A DNA stretch of 64,000 nt from Desulfurobacterium pacificum. GTDB lineage: Bacteria > Aquificota > Aquificia > Desulfurobacteriales > Desulfurobacteriaceae. This document shows positions 49,701-56,538 of the stretch, piece after piece. Every line of letters starts with the position of its first letter. Positions within the stretch are counted from its first letter, which is position 1. The notes beneath the pieces were generated by a model. It saw only the letters and a program-made list of their open reading frames with translations, made no database searches and was not told the origin of the DNA. The DNA is taken from NCBI RefSeq assembly GCF_900182835.1, contig NZ_FXUB01000001.1, forward strand, positions 434,001 to 498,000. The letters run 5' to 3'. The translations under genes and the position numbers were made by a program.

Positions 49701-52700
49701 AAGATAACTTTCTGTATCGAGAGACATATAATCAGCCATAAATGCACCGTTAAGTCCTGCACCGTTAGAATCCGTAGAAGTAACCGCTGCAGTCCCACTT
49801 ATAGCGTAAGAGTCTGTGGAATAGCGCGAATTCAGATATAAATCAGAGCCGCCAGAAGCGACGAAAGACAGATTATCAGTATAGGCTGATGTCTTCGTAT
49901 TTACCAGATTAACCACACCTGCAAAGACAGCTGCAATTCCCGTCGTAGGCGTCTGCGGTTCATCGCCGAAAAGATTTGGAAGGCTGTAACCATCAAGTGG
50001 GTCATCCTCAGCGACGTTAGAAAACTTCGTAGACTGAGTAACTACAGAACCAGCAATCACTATGCCAAGGTTCAAACCATCGTTAGTAGCAGATACAGTT
50101 GTATCGCCATCACTAACGTTTAAGACGCCAGATAGATAGCTTTCGGTATCCCTGTTTATATCGTTGATGACGGCAGAAGCACCAATACCAACGCTATGTC
50201 CAACGATAATTCCACCTACAACGTTAATAGCCTTATTTTCATCAAAAGCGCTGACAACAACAGCATTGTTACCGGTTATATAATCACCACCAACGTTTAA
50301 AATACTTCCTTCTGTAGTGTAGGCTTTCGTTGTTTTATCAATTCCCAGCCAGGAAAAAGAACCGCTTATAGCGTAATTATCTGCTATACCTCCAGCTATT
50401 CCTAAATTGAAAGCAAAATCCTTCGAATATGCATTAACCTGTAGCGCCGTAGCATTAACGGTTCCACCAAGTTGAGCAATAGTGGTTTGCTTCATTTCTA
50501 AATCGTTATAAGAACCACCAACAGCGCTTTTATCCGTAGGCTTCAACTCACCTGCTAAATCACCAGCAACATTCAGGAAAAACAGATTTTCATAGGCATT
50601 AACGTTCACTTTTCCATAGCTATCAACGTTCTGGTTAATTGCAACACCATCATCAACCAGAGCCTTACTCGTCTCATCGAAATGAGCTATATCCACCATT
50701 CCAGCTACACCAACAACACTACCACCTGATGTGCTGACAACCAGATTATTAGGAAAAGCATAATTTTCTAAGTAATCAACTGTTTCCCCCACATAATACT
50801 TCGTCGCATTGTAGTAGTCTTCAGCTGAAGACAAACTTCCAGAATATTTATCAAAAGTGTCCCTGCCATAACTCATATCTATCTTGGAATCAACATTCAA
50901 ATCACCCACAGCGTCAAGACTTGAACCGCTGTAAACGTGGGTTTCCACATCATCCTTAATCAGAGCTACAGAAACTGCACCTGCAAAAGAATAATCTTTC
51001 TTGGCAGAATCATTATTATTAACACCCGCAGAAGCTCCCATACGTATATTACTTACAGGATAGGTAAGCGTTGAAGAAAGATTCAAATTTCCAGCCGAAG
51101 AAACAGAAGCACCGGAAAGAATTTCATCGGTCACAGAAGTATCACTATTAACGTAAGAAAAAGCAGCAGAAAAGCTAAAAGTAGAAGAATTACTTTCAGA
51201 CTTTGCCGACGGAGAATTTTTAGTCATAAAATTAGTAATCGCATTTGCTGGAAGATAGTATTCGGGCTTCAAATAAGCCGTTTTTCCTGTGCCAGATGAA
51301 GAAGATGTGCTAATGGCAAAATTATCAATATTTAAATCGCTCTTAATACTGGCATCACCAGAAGTGGAAACAACATTACCAGATACTGAACTTTCTACAG
51401 TGCTTTCAAGCTCAGCTATGGCAACAGAACCACTTAAAGTTCCATCAGCATAAGCATTTCCCACACCCTTAACTTCTACACTTTCCTCACCCTCTGCAGC
51501 AATATTAACCGATGAACCTTCTATCAAAGAAGCATCACCCACGGACAGCTTTGAAGTTAAAGACCCCTTACCATAAGCAACGCCTATATAAAAGTTATTA
51601 CTATCCCTACTTTCATCTACCTTGACTACCGTCTGAGCTTTAGCCGTAAGTTCCTCATTAGCATAAGAATAGATGTTAACAGTTCCAGCAGCCTTTATGT
51701 TACCGTTAATCGTAACTTCCGATGAAGGCTCTGAAACAGAATAGGCAACATTACTTACCGGAAGGTATTCTGCAACATAGGCTTTTGCGTGAGCCTGCGA
51801 TTCAACATCTACGTTTGTTCCTTCTATACTGGCACCCTTTTCTATTATTATCTTGGAAGAAGCCTGAGCTTCCTCTTTAGCACCTCCCGCAAAAGGTACC
51901 CCCGAAGAATACGCAAGAAAGTCTAGAGTTACAGTTTCACTCCCTTCCTCTGCATCACTTTCACCAAACGTAGAAATTTCCTCTGCTTTTGAATATAAGT
52001 TAACATCACCCCCTTTAAGTAAAGCACCTGACTTAATTGTCAATGAAGTATCGCTACCACCAATAGCATTCAGAGTTATAGTGCCAGACTTATAATCGTT
52101 ATCAGCAAAGGTAACCAGTGTGGCATTAGTTCCTATCGTTATATTGGGTGCGGTAAATGTTAAATTACCGGAATCACCCACAGAAGGTAAGGAAATTTGT
52201 TCAGTAGCATTTGTTGAACCAACATTTCTCGTTGAAATTACAGCACTATCAGAAACAGTTATCGAGTTAGTGGCGTTAACCTCATAATCTCCACCACCTG
52301 TAACGTAACTGCCCAAAACAACATCTTCAGGGTCAACAACCACTTTCCCGGGCTTACCATCTTCAGCTGAAACATCAGTTCTTCCTGAAAGATTAACAAC
52401 ACCATTACCGCTTACTTCTACAAACCCTCCTGAAGAGTCTTCCCCCTCACCTTTAGCCTCAATATCAGAGCTATCTTTCAAATCTACTTTTGTCGAGCCA
52501 AATATCTCCACACTTCCTGCATTTGAATTTTCAGCACCGCTGGCAAGAATAGAACCACTATTTTTAACACTACTACCTTTTATCGTCACAGAGCCAGATT
52601 CTGCACCTGACTCTCCCGAAGAAACATCAATAGAACCACTATTCTCAACTGTTCCACCTTCCAAAACAACTGTGCCACCCTTAACTTCAAGAGATTTTGC

Positions 52701-53471
52701 CTCTATAATTCCTTCATTATTAACAACAGAAGAAAAAACGTTCTCAGCAGCTTTAGTCGTCAGAATTACATCACCACCATCTGCCTTTATAACTCCTACG
52801 TTTAAAACGCTCCCGGAAGAGTTAGAAGAATCCACAGAATAGGTGATTAAACCATCTCCTAAAAAGTCAAACCTGTATTCAGTTCCCGAAGCCAAAATAA
52901 CCTTGCCGAGCTTCGCATATATAAAGCCTTCATTAGAAACAGAAGGAGCAACGAGCATTACAAAACCGTTATCAGTTAACCTTATTTCACCACGGTTAAT
53001 CACAGAAGCCAAAGGCTTATTCGCTATTTGCTCAAAATCATAGTTACCATTCAGAAAATCCTCATCCCTTATATCAAGCGTAGTAGCCACAAGTCCGGCA
53101 ACGTCAACAACGGCACTTTTACCAAAAACTATACCGTTAGGATTAACCAGAAAAACCCTCCCATTCGCTACCAGTTTTCCTAAAATTTCCGAAGGGCTTT
53201 GACCAACCACTCTGTTTAGAATAACTGCTGCTGAAGAAGGCTGGTTAAACTTAACTAACTCCTTCTCAGCTATACTAAAAGCGGACCAATTAACAATTGC
53301 CTTATCAGTAGCTTGCTTAATCAACATTTCTGTAGTTGAAGGAGTAGTTATCGTAGCCTTACCAGCTACTACCTGTCCATCCTGCGGTAAAGCATAAGCT
53401 ACCTGTCCCCCCGCTAAAAAAGTAATAGAGGTCGTAAGGAACTTCCTCAAAGAACTTTTTCCATAAGCCAT
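37701..53471 (-). CDS. giant TPS-secreted filamentous adhesin (TpsA, haemagglutinin-like)
   Basis: This exoprotein of about 5,256 aa was placed at the ATG at 53471 because GTGAGG lies 6 nt before it. After a signal region (about 1-30, ending AYA) comes a TPS domain with LVNPNGIVFGKSAVVDVAGLVATT near 110-135. Next are haemagglutinin-type repeats with an S/G/E-rich stretch near 260-370. Thousands of residues of beta-helix repeats follow, with units such as SYV-x-S-x-V and GDVNV. An acidic D/S-rich linker is encoded at about 47370-47480. A distinct region at 42750-45000 includes a coiled-coil-like segment. Cys is almost absent; I noticed one, in GICTAG. It resembles LktA-type adhesins. There is no visible membrane anchor. 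Confidence 0.93.
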   Translation of the reverse strand: MAYGKSSLRKFLTTSITFLAGGQVAYALPQDGQVVAGKATITTPSTTEMLIKQATDKAIVNWSAFSIAEKELVKFNQPSSAAVILNRVVGQSPSEILGKLVANGRVFLVNPNGIVFGKSAVVDVAGLVATTLDIRDEDFLNGNYDFEQIANKPLASVINRGEIRLTDNGFVMLVAPSVSNEGFIYAKLGKVILASGTEYRFDFLGDGLITYSVDSSNSSGSVLNVGVIKADGGDVILTTKAAENVFSSVVNNEGIIEAKSLEVKGGTVVLEGGTVENSGSIDVSSGESGAESGSVTIKGSSVKNSGSILASGAENSNAGSVEIFGSTKVDLKDSSDIEAKGEGEDSSGGFVEVSGNGVVNLSGRTDVSAEDGKPGKVVVDPEDVVLGSYVTGGGDYEVNATNSITVSDSAVISTRNVGSTNATEQISLPSVGDSGNLTFTAPNITIGTNATLVTFADNDYKSGTITLNAIGGSDTSLTIKSGALLKGGDVNLYSKAEEISTFGESDAEEGSETVTLDFLAYSSGVPFAGGAKEEAQASSKIIIEKGASIEGTNVDVESQAHAKAYVAEYLPVSNVAYSVSEPSSEVTINGNIKAAGTVNIYSYANEELTAKAQTVVKVDESRDSNNFYIGVAYGKGSLTSKLSVGDASLIEGSSVNIAAEGEESVEVKGVGNAYADGTLSGSVAIAELESTVESSVSGNVVSTSGDASIKSDLNIDNFAISTSSSSGTGKTAYLKPEYYLPANAITNFMTKNSPSAKSESNSSTFSFSAAFSYVNSDTSVTDEILSGASVSSAGNLNLSSTLTYPVSNIRMGASAGVNNNDSAKKDYSFAGAVSVALIKDDVETHVYSGSSLDAVGDLNVDSKIDMSYGRDTFDKYSGSLSSAEDYYNATKYYVGETVDYLENYAFPNNLVVSTSGGSVVGVAGMVDIAHFDETSKALVDDGVAINQNVDSYGKVNVNAYENLFFLNVAGDLAGELKPTDKSAVGGSYNDLEMKQTTIAQLGGTVNATALQVNAYSKDFAFNLGIAGGIADNYAISGSFSWLGIDKTTKAYTTEGSILNVGGDYITGNNAVVVSAFDENKAINVVGGIIVGHSVGIGASAVINDINRDTESYLSGVLNVSDGDTTVSATNDGLNLGIVIAGSVVTQSTKFSNVAEDDPLDGYSLPNLFGDEPQTPTTGIAAVFAGVVNLVNTKTSAYTDNLSFVASGGSDLYLNSRYSTDSYAISGTAAVTSTDSNGAGLNGAFMADYMSLDTESYLENSTITGADDLSLFSDDVSHAVTIGAGGAVASSDNSGALVGSVTKVKKNEDLLSYATNSTVTSNTFSASVKDSSGIVSAAVDISSAKIAAGASISINDVSGTESSYLNDSDVDSGSLFLESNSDRHLLSITASASAAKDSYLLAAASASFNLSNVDVSAYVAGKKKDGVKANELDVEAIDNSTSVVVSGALTASKNAVGIGASFTYNDLSDSVSSYLSDTSVNATSVRLVSYANPSVTDVSVSVAVSKTGVGFNVVINKEENDVESYVSNSNVTSSGSFVTASFYEGENSIYGGSIVGGSEVGIGGTGTANIVSNVVKAYSYNSTIVSGASSESVNLGDFSYSVTGIGIKAEGKEDWKTYVATGTLAKGGFFGFSGTVSVDTDKDDVESYIDDSDVTSASMVDVSAVHSSDVSVMDGSMAVTSGGAAGAGVAAGAIVFKEKTTSYIEQSRVKAASVSVSSETAETPFVTAVAGSIMGEVSIAGAIGVIVSESENEAYVTDSYLYSPVVNVNAKDTFSLQDGSLPGAIIGSLSATGGPAGLGGGVGVVKVNNKTYSFIAGSQVGTSAARATVNVSANATKSINYAVANVSVGDYLGLSGSVGVISIGSDTRAFIGSSSDRTSDVWANNLNVSSVDTTNIKGGVGNAAGSAGASIGASVNVVSIHSYNAAFIGDSTNVDANSVLIGADTDRDIDVKAIGLGAGFVGVQGTVSVVHVGSSFDSNEDKAMGDTSSGVDNSITDPFRLDTGVSDVNNEVSSDTSDDSVSDDLSEDSSFEDLTLASIGKNAHVVVHGNLSLMAKNSINVDSEIGGGAFGVAGIGGTVNVIKNYGNAEAYIDSGADVSFTVPGSLLDVKTDVSDNVTAVTYAGSGGGITLGAAVTYVDLGGNGLSYIGDYASISGDVNLNFSSSEGINVDVKSIGTSAGLAVAGITQSEVDVGGETAAYVGNNVDIGSSSNKVKSLNFSASRDDSVNVYSLPVNVGAASAVASDSEIDYDPYVKVYTGYSNTVYASGDYNAVATLTYGLNSKADGVNLGICTAGESLSQISLSPQVLSSIGSGNQVNVDNFYQASSITSDSFASSNAIPSVGGGLLAGSVGSYGYLSDGSVVKSSLGTDSKVVTEGGFSLFTQRAGSDYADAEGGVGGLLAIGESEAEVDFNGENGIYFDSGSSVNSQGDVNVKAQTTSTVQSKAVAGSGGVVSGDASYASVYVDDILNVSTDSNVAIYSHDSLSMNAYKSVTFNFFADSSQASVAGASGANAYGSVDESYSDIEIGDGSSLEASEISIVATNKLSQPQTITPNSSEGSGGVIEGSASYAHLNVSNTGSKVNVGSGVLIKLDGDYFSDNDVLIKAVNDFNFYEKAKLSSGGLIDLANSEADISATDNIYSTVSIGEGANFDVMGNVILASVTNAEGNVEASSYTYGGGSYADGSSSSTIKANDIVEIKDNAVVKASHKVTILAGADDNAVGYLKTKAYTDIYNKALVPFEGSPDATASSIRYATVKIDGGATVETGYDIDITATKGDLYAYGYGRAIDLYKKALEEIKEWFGDDDGSEEYTAGTSYTAGEGDVYVDGELQTGLYRKQYVTFGEDFNPGFYVTSYVDPTTNSTAYKLVPNTVVEDDGVWKVYDADGNYVKTLNPDEESNGVSWSLITDFTIEKSIEDKIQELEDLKANYGADSQTAQDIETEIEVLKGELTDSALSQTTHIIKLGTIYASSGNININADNLYGDGKLNAPGDVSIDVVNKSPLPIELGSLIIPWSHGGHVRFNTTSIHSSDDIAKVNTSHVRPDISVTDGENSPLPSISVISEAERKMYVTSDGSTLYLYPPPVIAGYSTTDGDDSGNTYIANMGGSVTIKGTGSIIVTEPISANTITLDAGANFIFNNPNAFYFVLGDPESQFSSTADSAQSIEGSNTGTYTDSDLENEASYVSYNTSLSNIDSYSGYTLAGNNIFINADIVDINGIIQSGIPDRKITIYADPISGAIKVQESSLWIDMDDGEPVLAKTLSYELKDGKIYIPDVSVQGGTVFISGKIINTGNNAKKGWINVMDGYGKIQITNLTNYPVVIEGVDTGGIEGKVTLVDKSKDNYGNWFDPDSSKYYLTTEYTRLGDTIQVYDNMGIDSSKPVKLEQTITGRIAEYKPLDNLYYYWLKGTETGTKTVTVYQHDYGKFLGFISYSDAHYEESWKVNEYTKTLSNDELPNGSVLGVYSFDGSSPYAYKHVRVTTQDSKHTDVDEWTEWHFLVKHTIVKWTVTEKKTDRDYYFNYVKADYPIKIHFIGYDTGSVNIYSSSNVEIAGVIRNPEGNTEITAPEILSKNVGLIQGQKISLRANVIGSQTAPIKITGSLVSGSYVIPEVSVFATGDVNLYAVDTNAMISSIETAGDVNIVGDKNLVFETYDPFAGTSLSGALIKGKNIYLESKFGSVSAEGGEFINVDTDADAGGTLTVLASNGDVKIRELTGDLYLNEIKTSGDVYVEVPFGNLIDANPNEKKDDRTIAELEELWNKLGLTGDSADELKEQEIEAYNRMMKRQYQDYWKNYRNLKVNPDGTYSYSDYQEVEFKLSDEEINALKAAGWTDDMIQDYEDKMTKLYNEWGQEPYNPNFTYNVQTDDPDQYNLLTDNTWTDRQLQNPLPSFLFKKDVTDTVYMTESPNIVGNNVYIFTGGSIGIDKQDIVYNYSDPDSIPEDEKDKVYLALAAAEIGDVKIDPDNKEIIIHQRDDIDVDANGKVTAVAAGHVYLGSDSKMTVYNLFSKDDWVRLKVYGDILASSGIVNITAPQGLILESADGAIGTPDVPLSVYLDSGSPIVARALNGINLLAPNGDLYVEYIYTPGDLTLSVPNGVIHDWSQDTEADIKADSALITAAGVGDSGGSDKALNLSLGSGDLEVFSSGDVNITNDGNTVLKDSSVKGDFYLTSEGDLSVSGNVLAGIVDFNVEGNTNISSDGRLASTSGYLSLQTQGNLDIEGSVYSSDWLLLKSSGDIQVTGKVGSAGELNIIGDGNSSLVMSGGRITAYTDNVTIDGLSSFSEENGSYIDSGNVLNIHASGDIKFDSSFAGAEFTYVKSDEGSLSVLNGGEIEGYSLLDVEAQKDVDIDGSLASEGGEIRVVTGAGSFNLYTSSGSVNSIAGERQVNISAAGDVNFDNYTSVYSLGDITVNSGGDFTSAAWINGKGSVNVNAGGNINVLNPGYVHSGSAAKVTIPDVQFVKNLVEFAEEESNDKQLLLDALSYVNDKFESAVSETENVWNGYYNYFEQTVRESPYYADVRSFVFDNNLEQYIPSQTIPVNSITDIVENFDIPDGSIDLPLPQTPVVSPSQINFVAGKDVNVKALLDTDGKVDINADGNVYLYSTVLGGKVNVVASGDLIQDKKAITYSESDVSYTGKSVELNGLTLSANKTSIAGSSVEVTGFTGGESISVNSTGNIDIQGGVYGINSLTLVSGGNASIEGIAGSNGLITINSGGDFYVSRLGIVESYGKVEDIFSGYMEQLPDFIKDVINNIPMPDNLVTGISVSSRDFTVDGAVLTTGDINVSGRNGVVSGVLSGSNVNVETSADFISLDNATVVALDSIKGYSGGSASLSGYYVSGKLISWNSTGDVDVDGLMGSAGGVVTEDMLSDFADVPGSLDREQMLSEVEEAVYKTITGEINLSSYNGNVSLKGEGVYAGDDVNISAGGYATISTFIIGGKGVNVRSAGDVEQEVGKIYAIDGNVTIEGDGNFVQESGVSVNASDSVMINVKGDSILSSVNAGNFAFVEAGGGIYDSDGNEVPYDYDIISPSVTLKADSGIGRPSDALDLKTSRLEASTLYGGIYIDNDGTLNVNDVVAGEGDIYLKVINGDMFINSLIEAKKGGVSLIVPDGYIMGEGLVKADKDSLFVAGKYIGLPFYPVNVDIKGSLSLRVYGKDDYYGISAYINGYTNPMFLNVENIPPGLVFLNNVSNGGLPQDNFFYGIDTEVSNTVNEIFKFFPRMKNFKFRQATDKIDEGIFRFYVNPNNLIQEENPLISLEQ

Positions 53472-53491
53472 AACATGCCTCACCAATTAGT

Positions 53492-54187
53492 TTAAGCAAG
53501 CTTCGAGAAATTAGCTAAAGAAATTAGATGCGCGTAAACTGCCCCCATAAATCCTTTTTTAAACAAATCAAACACCTGTTCTTTATTCAGCTTTGACAAT
53601 CTAACTTCATCAACAACAAATAAATTCTTGATTACTACCGTCTTATCGTTACCCTTTTTAACCGTCGCTTCCATGCCTTGCAAAAGGTTCAAACGCTGAA
53701 GTTCAGAAGCAAACTCAACTGTAAGTTGGTAATCCTTATCGTAAGCTGAAAGGAAACGAGCCGCTGACTTTAAAAACTCTGTTTCTTTTCCCTCCTCATT
53801 AAAAAGCTCTTTGCCTTCACCATCTTTTACTAAAAATCTTCTATCAACACCTACGAATAATTTCCTTTCCCCTCCGTTGCCTGAATTTTTATCTTCAACC
53901 AGTATAAAGGGAAAACGTCTAACAAAAGCAGGAATGTAATAGTCTTTAGTCCATCTACCATTCTCATCTATGAAAACATTCCTTTCCACACCAAGTAAAA
54001 AAACCGGCATAAAACCTTCAGGAGTGTTCATAAACACTATAGGGTAGAATTTACATGCTTCTCTGAACTCTGAAACTAAAGCCACACATGAATTAAGCGG
54101 CTTAAATTCCTCAAAACTCTTAACTTCTTTGAGCTTAAAACCTTTATGCTTTTTAGAGTTAAGCACTTCTACATCTTTATACAACAT
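53492..54187 (-). CDS. SapC-like protein
   Basis: This 231-aa soluble protein resembles the SapC family, first named from the Campylobacter S-layer locus. Supporting segments are FYPIVFMNTPEGFMPVFLLGVERNVFIDENGRWTKDYYIPAFVRRFPFIL (about 48-97) and a C-terminal LNKEQVFDLFKKGFMGAVYAHLISLANF. It lacks a signal peptide. It sits between tpsB (10 nt) and tpsA, so it is likely to assist or regulate secretion of the giant protein. That role is inference. Confidence 0.78.
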   Translation of the reverse strand: MLYKDVEVLNSKKHKGFKLKEVKSFEEFKPLNSCVALVSEFREACKFYPIVFMNTPEGFMPVFLLGVERNVFIDENGRWTKDYYIPAFVRRFPFILVEDKNSGNGGERKLFVGVDRRFLVKDGEGKELFNEEGKETEFLKSAARFLSAYDKDYQLTVEFASELQRLNLLQGMEATVKKGNDKTVVIKNLFVVDEVRLSKLNKEQVFDLFKKGFMGAVYAHLISLANFSKLA

Positions 54188-54197
54188 GATTCCTCCC

Positions 54198-55760
54198 CTA
54201 AAACTCCTTCGTTATCTGAACATAAGTATTAAGATGTCGTACACCGCCATCCAATTTCGGATGTATTGGATATCCAACATCAGCTTTAATCCTAAAATCG
54301 CCCGGCAGGTTTAACCTCATTCCAAAACCAGCTCCAGTTAAAGCTCTCTTCTTTTCCTGACCTGAATAAGGATGGTTTAGAAAAACCTTTCCTGTATCAA
54401 AGAAACACAGGAATTGAAGAGACTGCCTATCAGGTGTGGGTGCCCAACGCAATTCACCGGACAGAGAATAACCGCTATCACCACCATATTGCGTTAGTAG
54501 GAATCCCCTTATTGAAGCTGGTCCACCTATATAAAAATCTTGAGAAGACATCAAAATACTTTTAGAGTACTGCCCCTTAAACTTCAAAACGCCAAAAACA
54601 GACTCTGTCAATCTTTGCACTCTCGTAAGACCTAAATTGAACTTCGTAAATTTCGTAGAAGCGTTATACCTACTCGCTTCAGCTTCATTATCTCCACTAC
54701 CGAACGTTGCTCCAAGTCCTTGAGTAACAGAAAACTCCATCAAATTTTGAGAGAAAACTTCATTTTTTCTATAGAGAACAGTTCCCTGCACGTACCTTAC
54801 ATGGTCTTCACTTGTAGTAGCACCCAACATAGTCTGTTTAGAATAAACGCTGTTAAAAGAAAATTGAAAATCCAATTCTTTATTAACCAACTTTACAAAT
54901 GGATAGTTAAAGTAAAAACCAAAAGCTCTTGAATAACTCTTAATATTAAGAACAGCTAACTCTCTCCCCAAGTTACTATTACCAAAAGAACCCCAAAAAC
55001 CTGTTCTTAACCCATTCCTTCCCGCAGGAATCTCATAGGAAACACTTCCAGAATGCAATCTATGATAACTACTACCAACAATTCCTGAAAAAGAAAGGCG
55101 AGAACCTTCTAAAAACACATTACCAATATCCAAACCCAGTCCGTAACGTATCCTACTTGTATACTTTGAACCCCAATTATTAAGGAATACCTTTCCCTTT
55201 ACATCTCTTTGTTTTTTAACTTTTAGATAAACATCTGTAGTTAATGGTTCTTTACCTTTCTTCAAATCTGCAGTAACTTTTAAACCAGGATTATCATTTA
55301 AAACAAGAAGTTTTCTCTCTATCTGCCTCTTATTAAGAACTTTTCCTTTTAAATCTTCAAAAAATGAAAGAACAAAAAGTTTCTTCTTTTCGCTTATTCC
55401 CCCTTCTATGTAAATATTCCCCACTCTCCCTTCTGCAATCTTAATAACAACTACACCATTTTTTACTTTTTGAGGTGGGATATAAGCTCTTGATGTTATG
55501 AAACCTTTTCTTAAAAGTAAATCGGTAATAGAACTGGCTATTTCATCTAAGGTCTTTAAAGTTAAAGGTTTCCCTATGTATTTATCAGTTATTTTCTCAA
55601 TTTCAGAAGAAGGAACAAGCGTGTTTCCTTCAACAACAATCTTTTTTATAGTTAAAAAAACTTTTTGCTCCTGTGAGGCGAAACAGGATAAACTAAGACC
55701 CCCTTCAAATAACAAAACTGGAAGTACTAAAAGTAAAACTCTTCTTTTTAACCATTTCAT
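54198..55760 (-). CDS. TpsB outer-membrane transporter (ShlB/FhaC/HecB family)
   Basis: This protein of about 520 aa exports the TpsA partner. It has a signal peptide (KRRVLLLVLPVLLF to SCFAS) and two POTRA domains: IVVEGNTLVPSSEIEKI, then GVVVIKIAEGRVGNIYIEGG and LNDNPGLKVTADLKKG. A 16-strand-type barrel contains the GPASIRGFLLTQYGGDSG region near 440, the family's conserved VRG(F/Y) motif. It ends QITKEF. The ATG at 55760 follows a G-rich SD and gives a proper signal peptide; an upstream GTG does not. Confidence 0.93.
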   Translation of the reverse strand: MKWLKRRVLLLVLPVLLFEGGLSLSCFASQEQKVFLTIKKIVVEGNTLVPSSEIEKITDKYIGKPLTLKTLDEIASSITDLLLRKGFITSRAYIPPQKVKNGVVVIKIAEGRVGNIYIEGGISEKKKLFVLSFFEDLKGKVLNKRQIERKLLVLNDNPGLKVTADLKKGKEPLTTDVYLKVKKQRDVKGKVFLNNWGSKYTSRIRYGLGLDIGNVFLEGSRLSFSGIVGSSYHRLHSGSVSYEIPAGRNGLRTGFWGSFGNSNLGRELAVLNIKSYSRAFGFYFNYPFVKLVNKELDFQFSFNSVYSKQTMLGATTSEDHVRYVQGTVLYRKNEVFSQNLMEFSVTQGLGATFGSGDNEAEASRYNASTKFTKFNLGLTRVQRLTESVFGVLKFKGQYSKSILMSSQDFYIGGPASIRGFLLTQYGGDSGYSLSGELRWAPTPDRQSLQFLCFFDTGKVFLNHPYSGQEKKRALTGAGFGMRLNLPGDFRIKADVGYPIHPKLDGGVRHLNTYVQITKEF

Positions 55761-55796
55761 TACTCCCCCGAGATAAACCACCCATTTCTATTCTTC

Positions 55797-55825
55797 ATTC
55801 TAAATCAGACATCCGATTGTGTCAA
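55797..55825 (-). promoter_or_regulatory. near-consensus promoter of the TPS operon
   Basis: Read on the minus strand: TTGACA (55820-55825), exactly 17 bp, TAGAAT (55797-55802). The start would be near 55790, giving a leader of about 30 nt before the tpsB ATG. This is the best sigma70-type promoter I see in the window and implies substantial constitutive transcription unless a repressor acts. Confidence 0.7.
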
Positions 55826-55915
55826 GCTAATAACAAAAATTAAAAATACTCCACTATTAAAATTTTGTTACGATATATCCTACGCCTACAGAGTTAAAAA
55901 CTTCATAATCTCTGA

Positions 55916-55932
55916 TATAATCCCTTTATAAT
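55916..55932 (+). promoter_or_regulatory. tandem -10 elements for the SPOUT gene and prfB
   Basis: Two TATAAT hexamers occur at 55916-55921 and 55927-55932, 20-35 nt before the ATG at 55953. A weak -35-like TTAAAA (55894-55899) lies 16 bp from the first. They drive rightward, opposite to the TPS promoter. Confidence 0.4.
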
Positions 55933-55952
55933 CTTTACCTACGAGGAATTTC

Positions 55953-56504
55953 ATGGTTTACGTTGCCTTGCTCCACTACCCCGTTTACAACAAAGAAAAG
56001 AGAGTTGTAGCAACTTCTCTAACCACGCTGGATATCCATGACATAGCAAGAGCCTCAAGAACCTACGGAGTAAAAGGCTACTACATTGTTCAACCAATAG
56101 AAAATCACCTCTGGCTTGCAAATAAATTACTTTCCTTCTGGCAGGGTGGACACGGCAGGGAATACAATCCCAAAAGATGGGAAGCTTTAAAATTAGTAAG
56201 AGCCGTTCCCTATTTTGAAGATGCCTTAAAAGACATAGAAAAAAGAGAAGGTAAAAAACCAAAAGTAGTCGTCACAACTGCAAGAAAATACGATAACGCA
56301 ATTTCATACAACTCCTTACGTGAAAAAATTAAAGAAAACGAACCTATTCTGCTCTGCTTTGGAACAGGCTGGGGACTAACAGAAGAGTTCATATCATCTG
56401 CCGACTATATTCTTGAGCCGATAGAAGGTCCTACCGATTACAACCACCTTTCCGTTCGTTCGGCAGCAGCGATAATTCTGGACAGACTGCTTGGTAGAGC
56501 GTAA
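55953..56504 (+). CDS. SPOUT-type SAM-dependent RNA methyltransferase
   Basis: This 183-aa protein resembles the small SPOUT-like RNA methyltransferase family (Methyltrn_RNA_4 type). It has VALLHYPVYNKEKRVVATSLTTLDIHDIARASRTYGVKGYYIVQP at the start. The knot-like C-terminal segment holds LLCFGTGWGLTEEF near 130 and LEPIEGPTDYNHLSVRSAAAIILDRLLG. The RNA target is unknown. It lies 34 nt upstream of prfB, suggesting a translation-related operon. The SD is GAGG. Confidence 0.8.
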   Translation: MVYVALLHYPVYNKEKRVVATSLTTLDIHDIARASRTYGVKGYYIVQPIENHLWLANKLLSFWQGGHGREYNPKRWEALKLVRAVPYFEDALKDIEKREGKKPKVVVTTARKYDNAISYNSLREKIKENEPILLCFGTGWGLTEEFISSADYILEPIEGPTDYNHLSVRSAAAIILDRLLGRA

Positions 56505-56538
56505 TTTATAGGCGCAACTAAACGCTGGAGGAAACACG

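Noticed and set aside
37701-53471. Short plus-strand frames inside tpsA (for example 46029-46313)
   Set aside because: They are antisense to the repeat-rich giant gene, short, without SD or recognisable domains.
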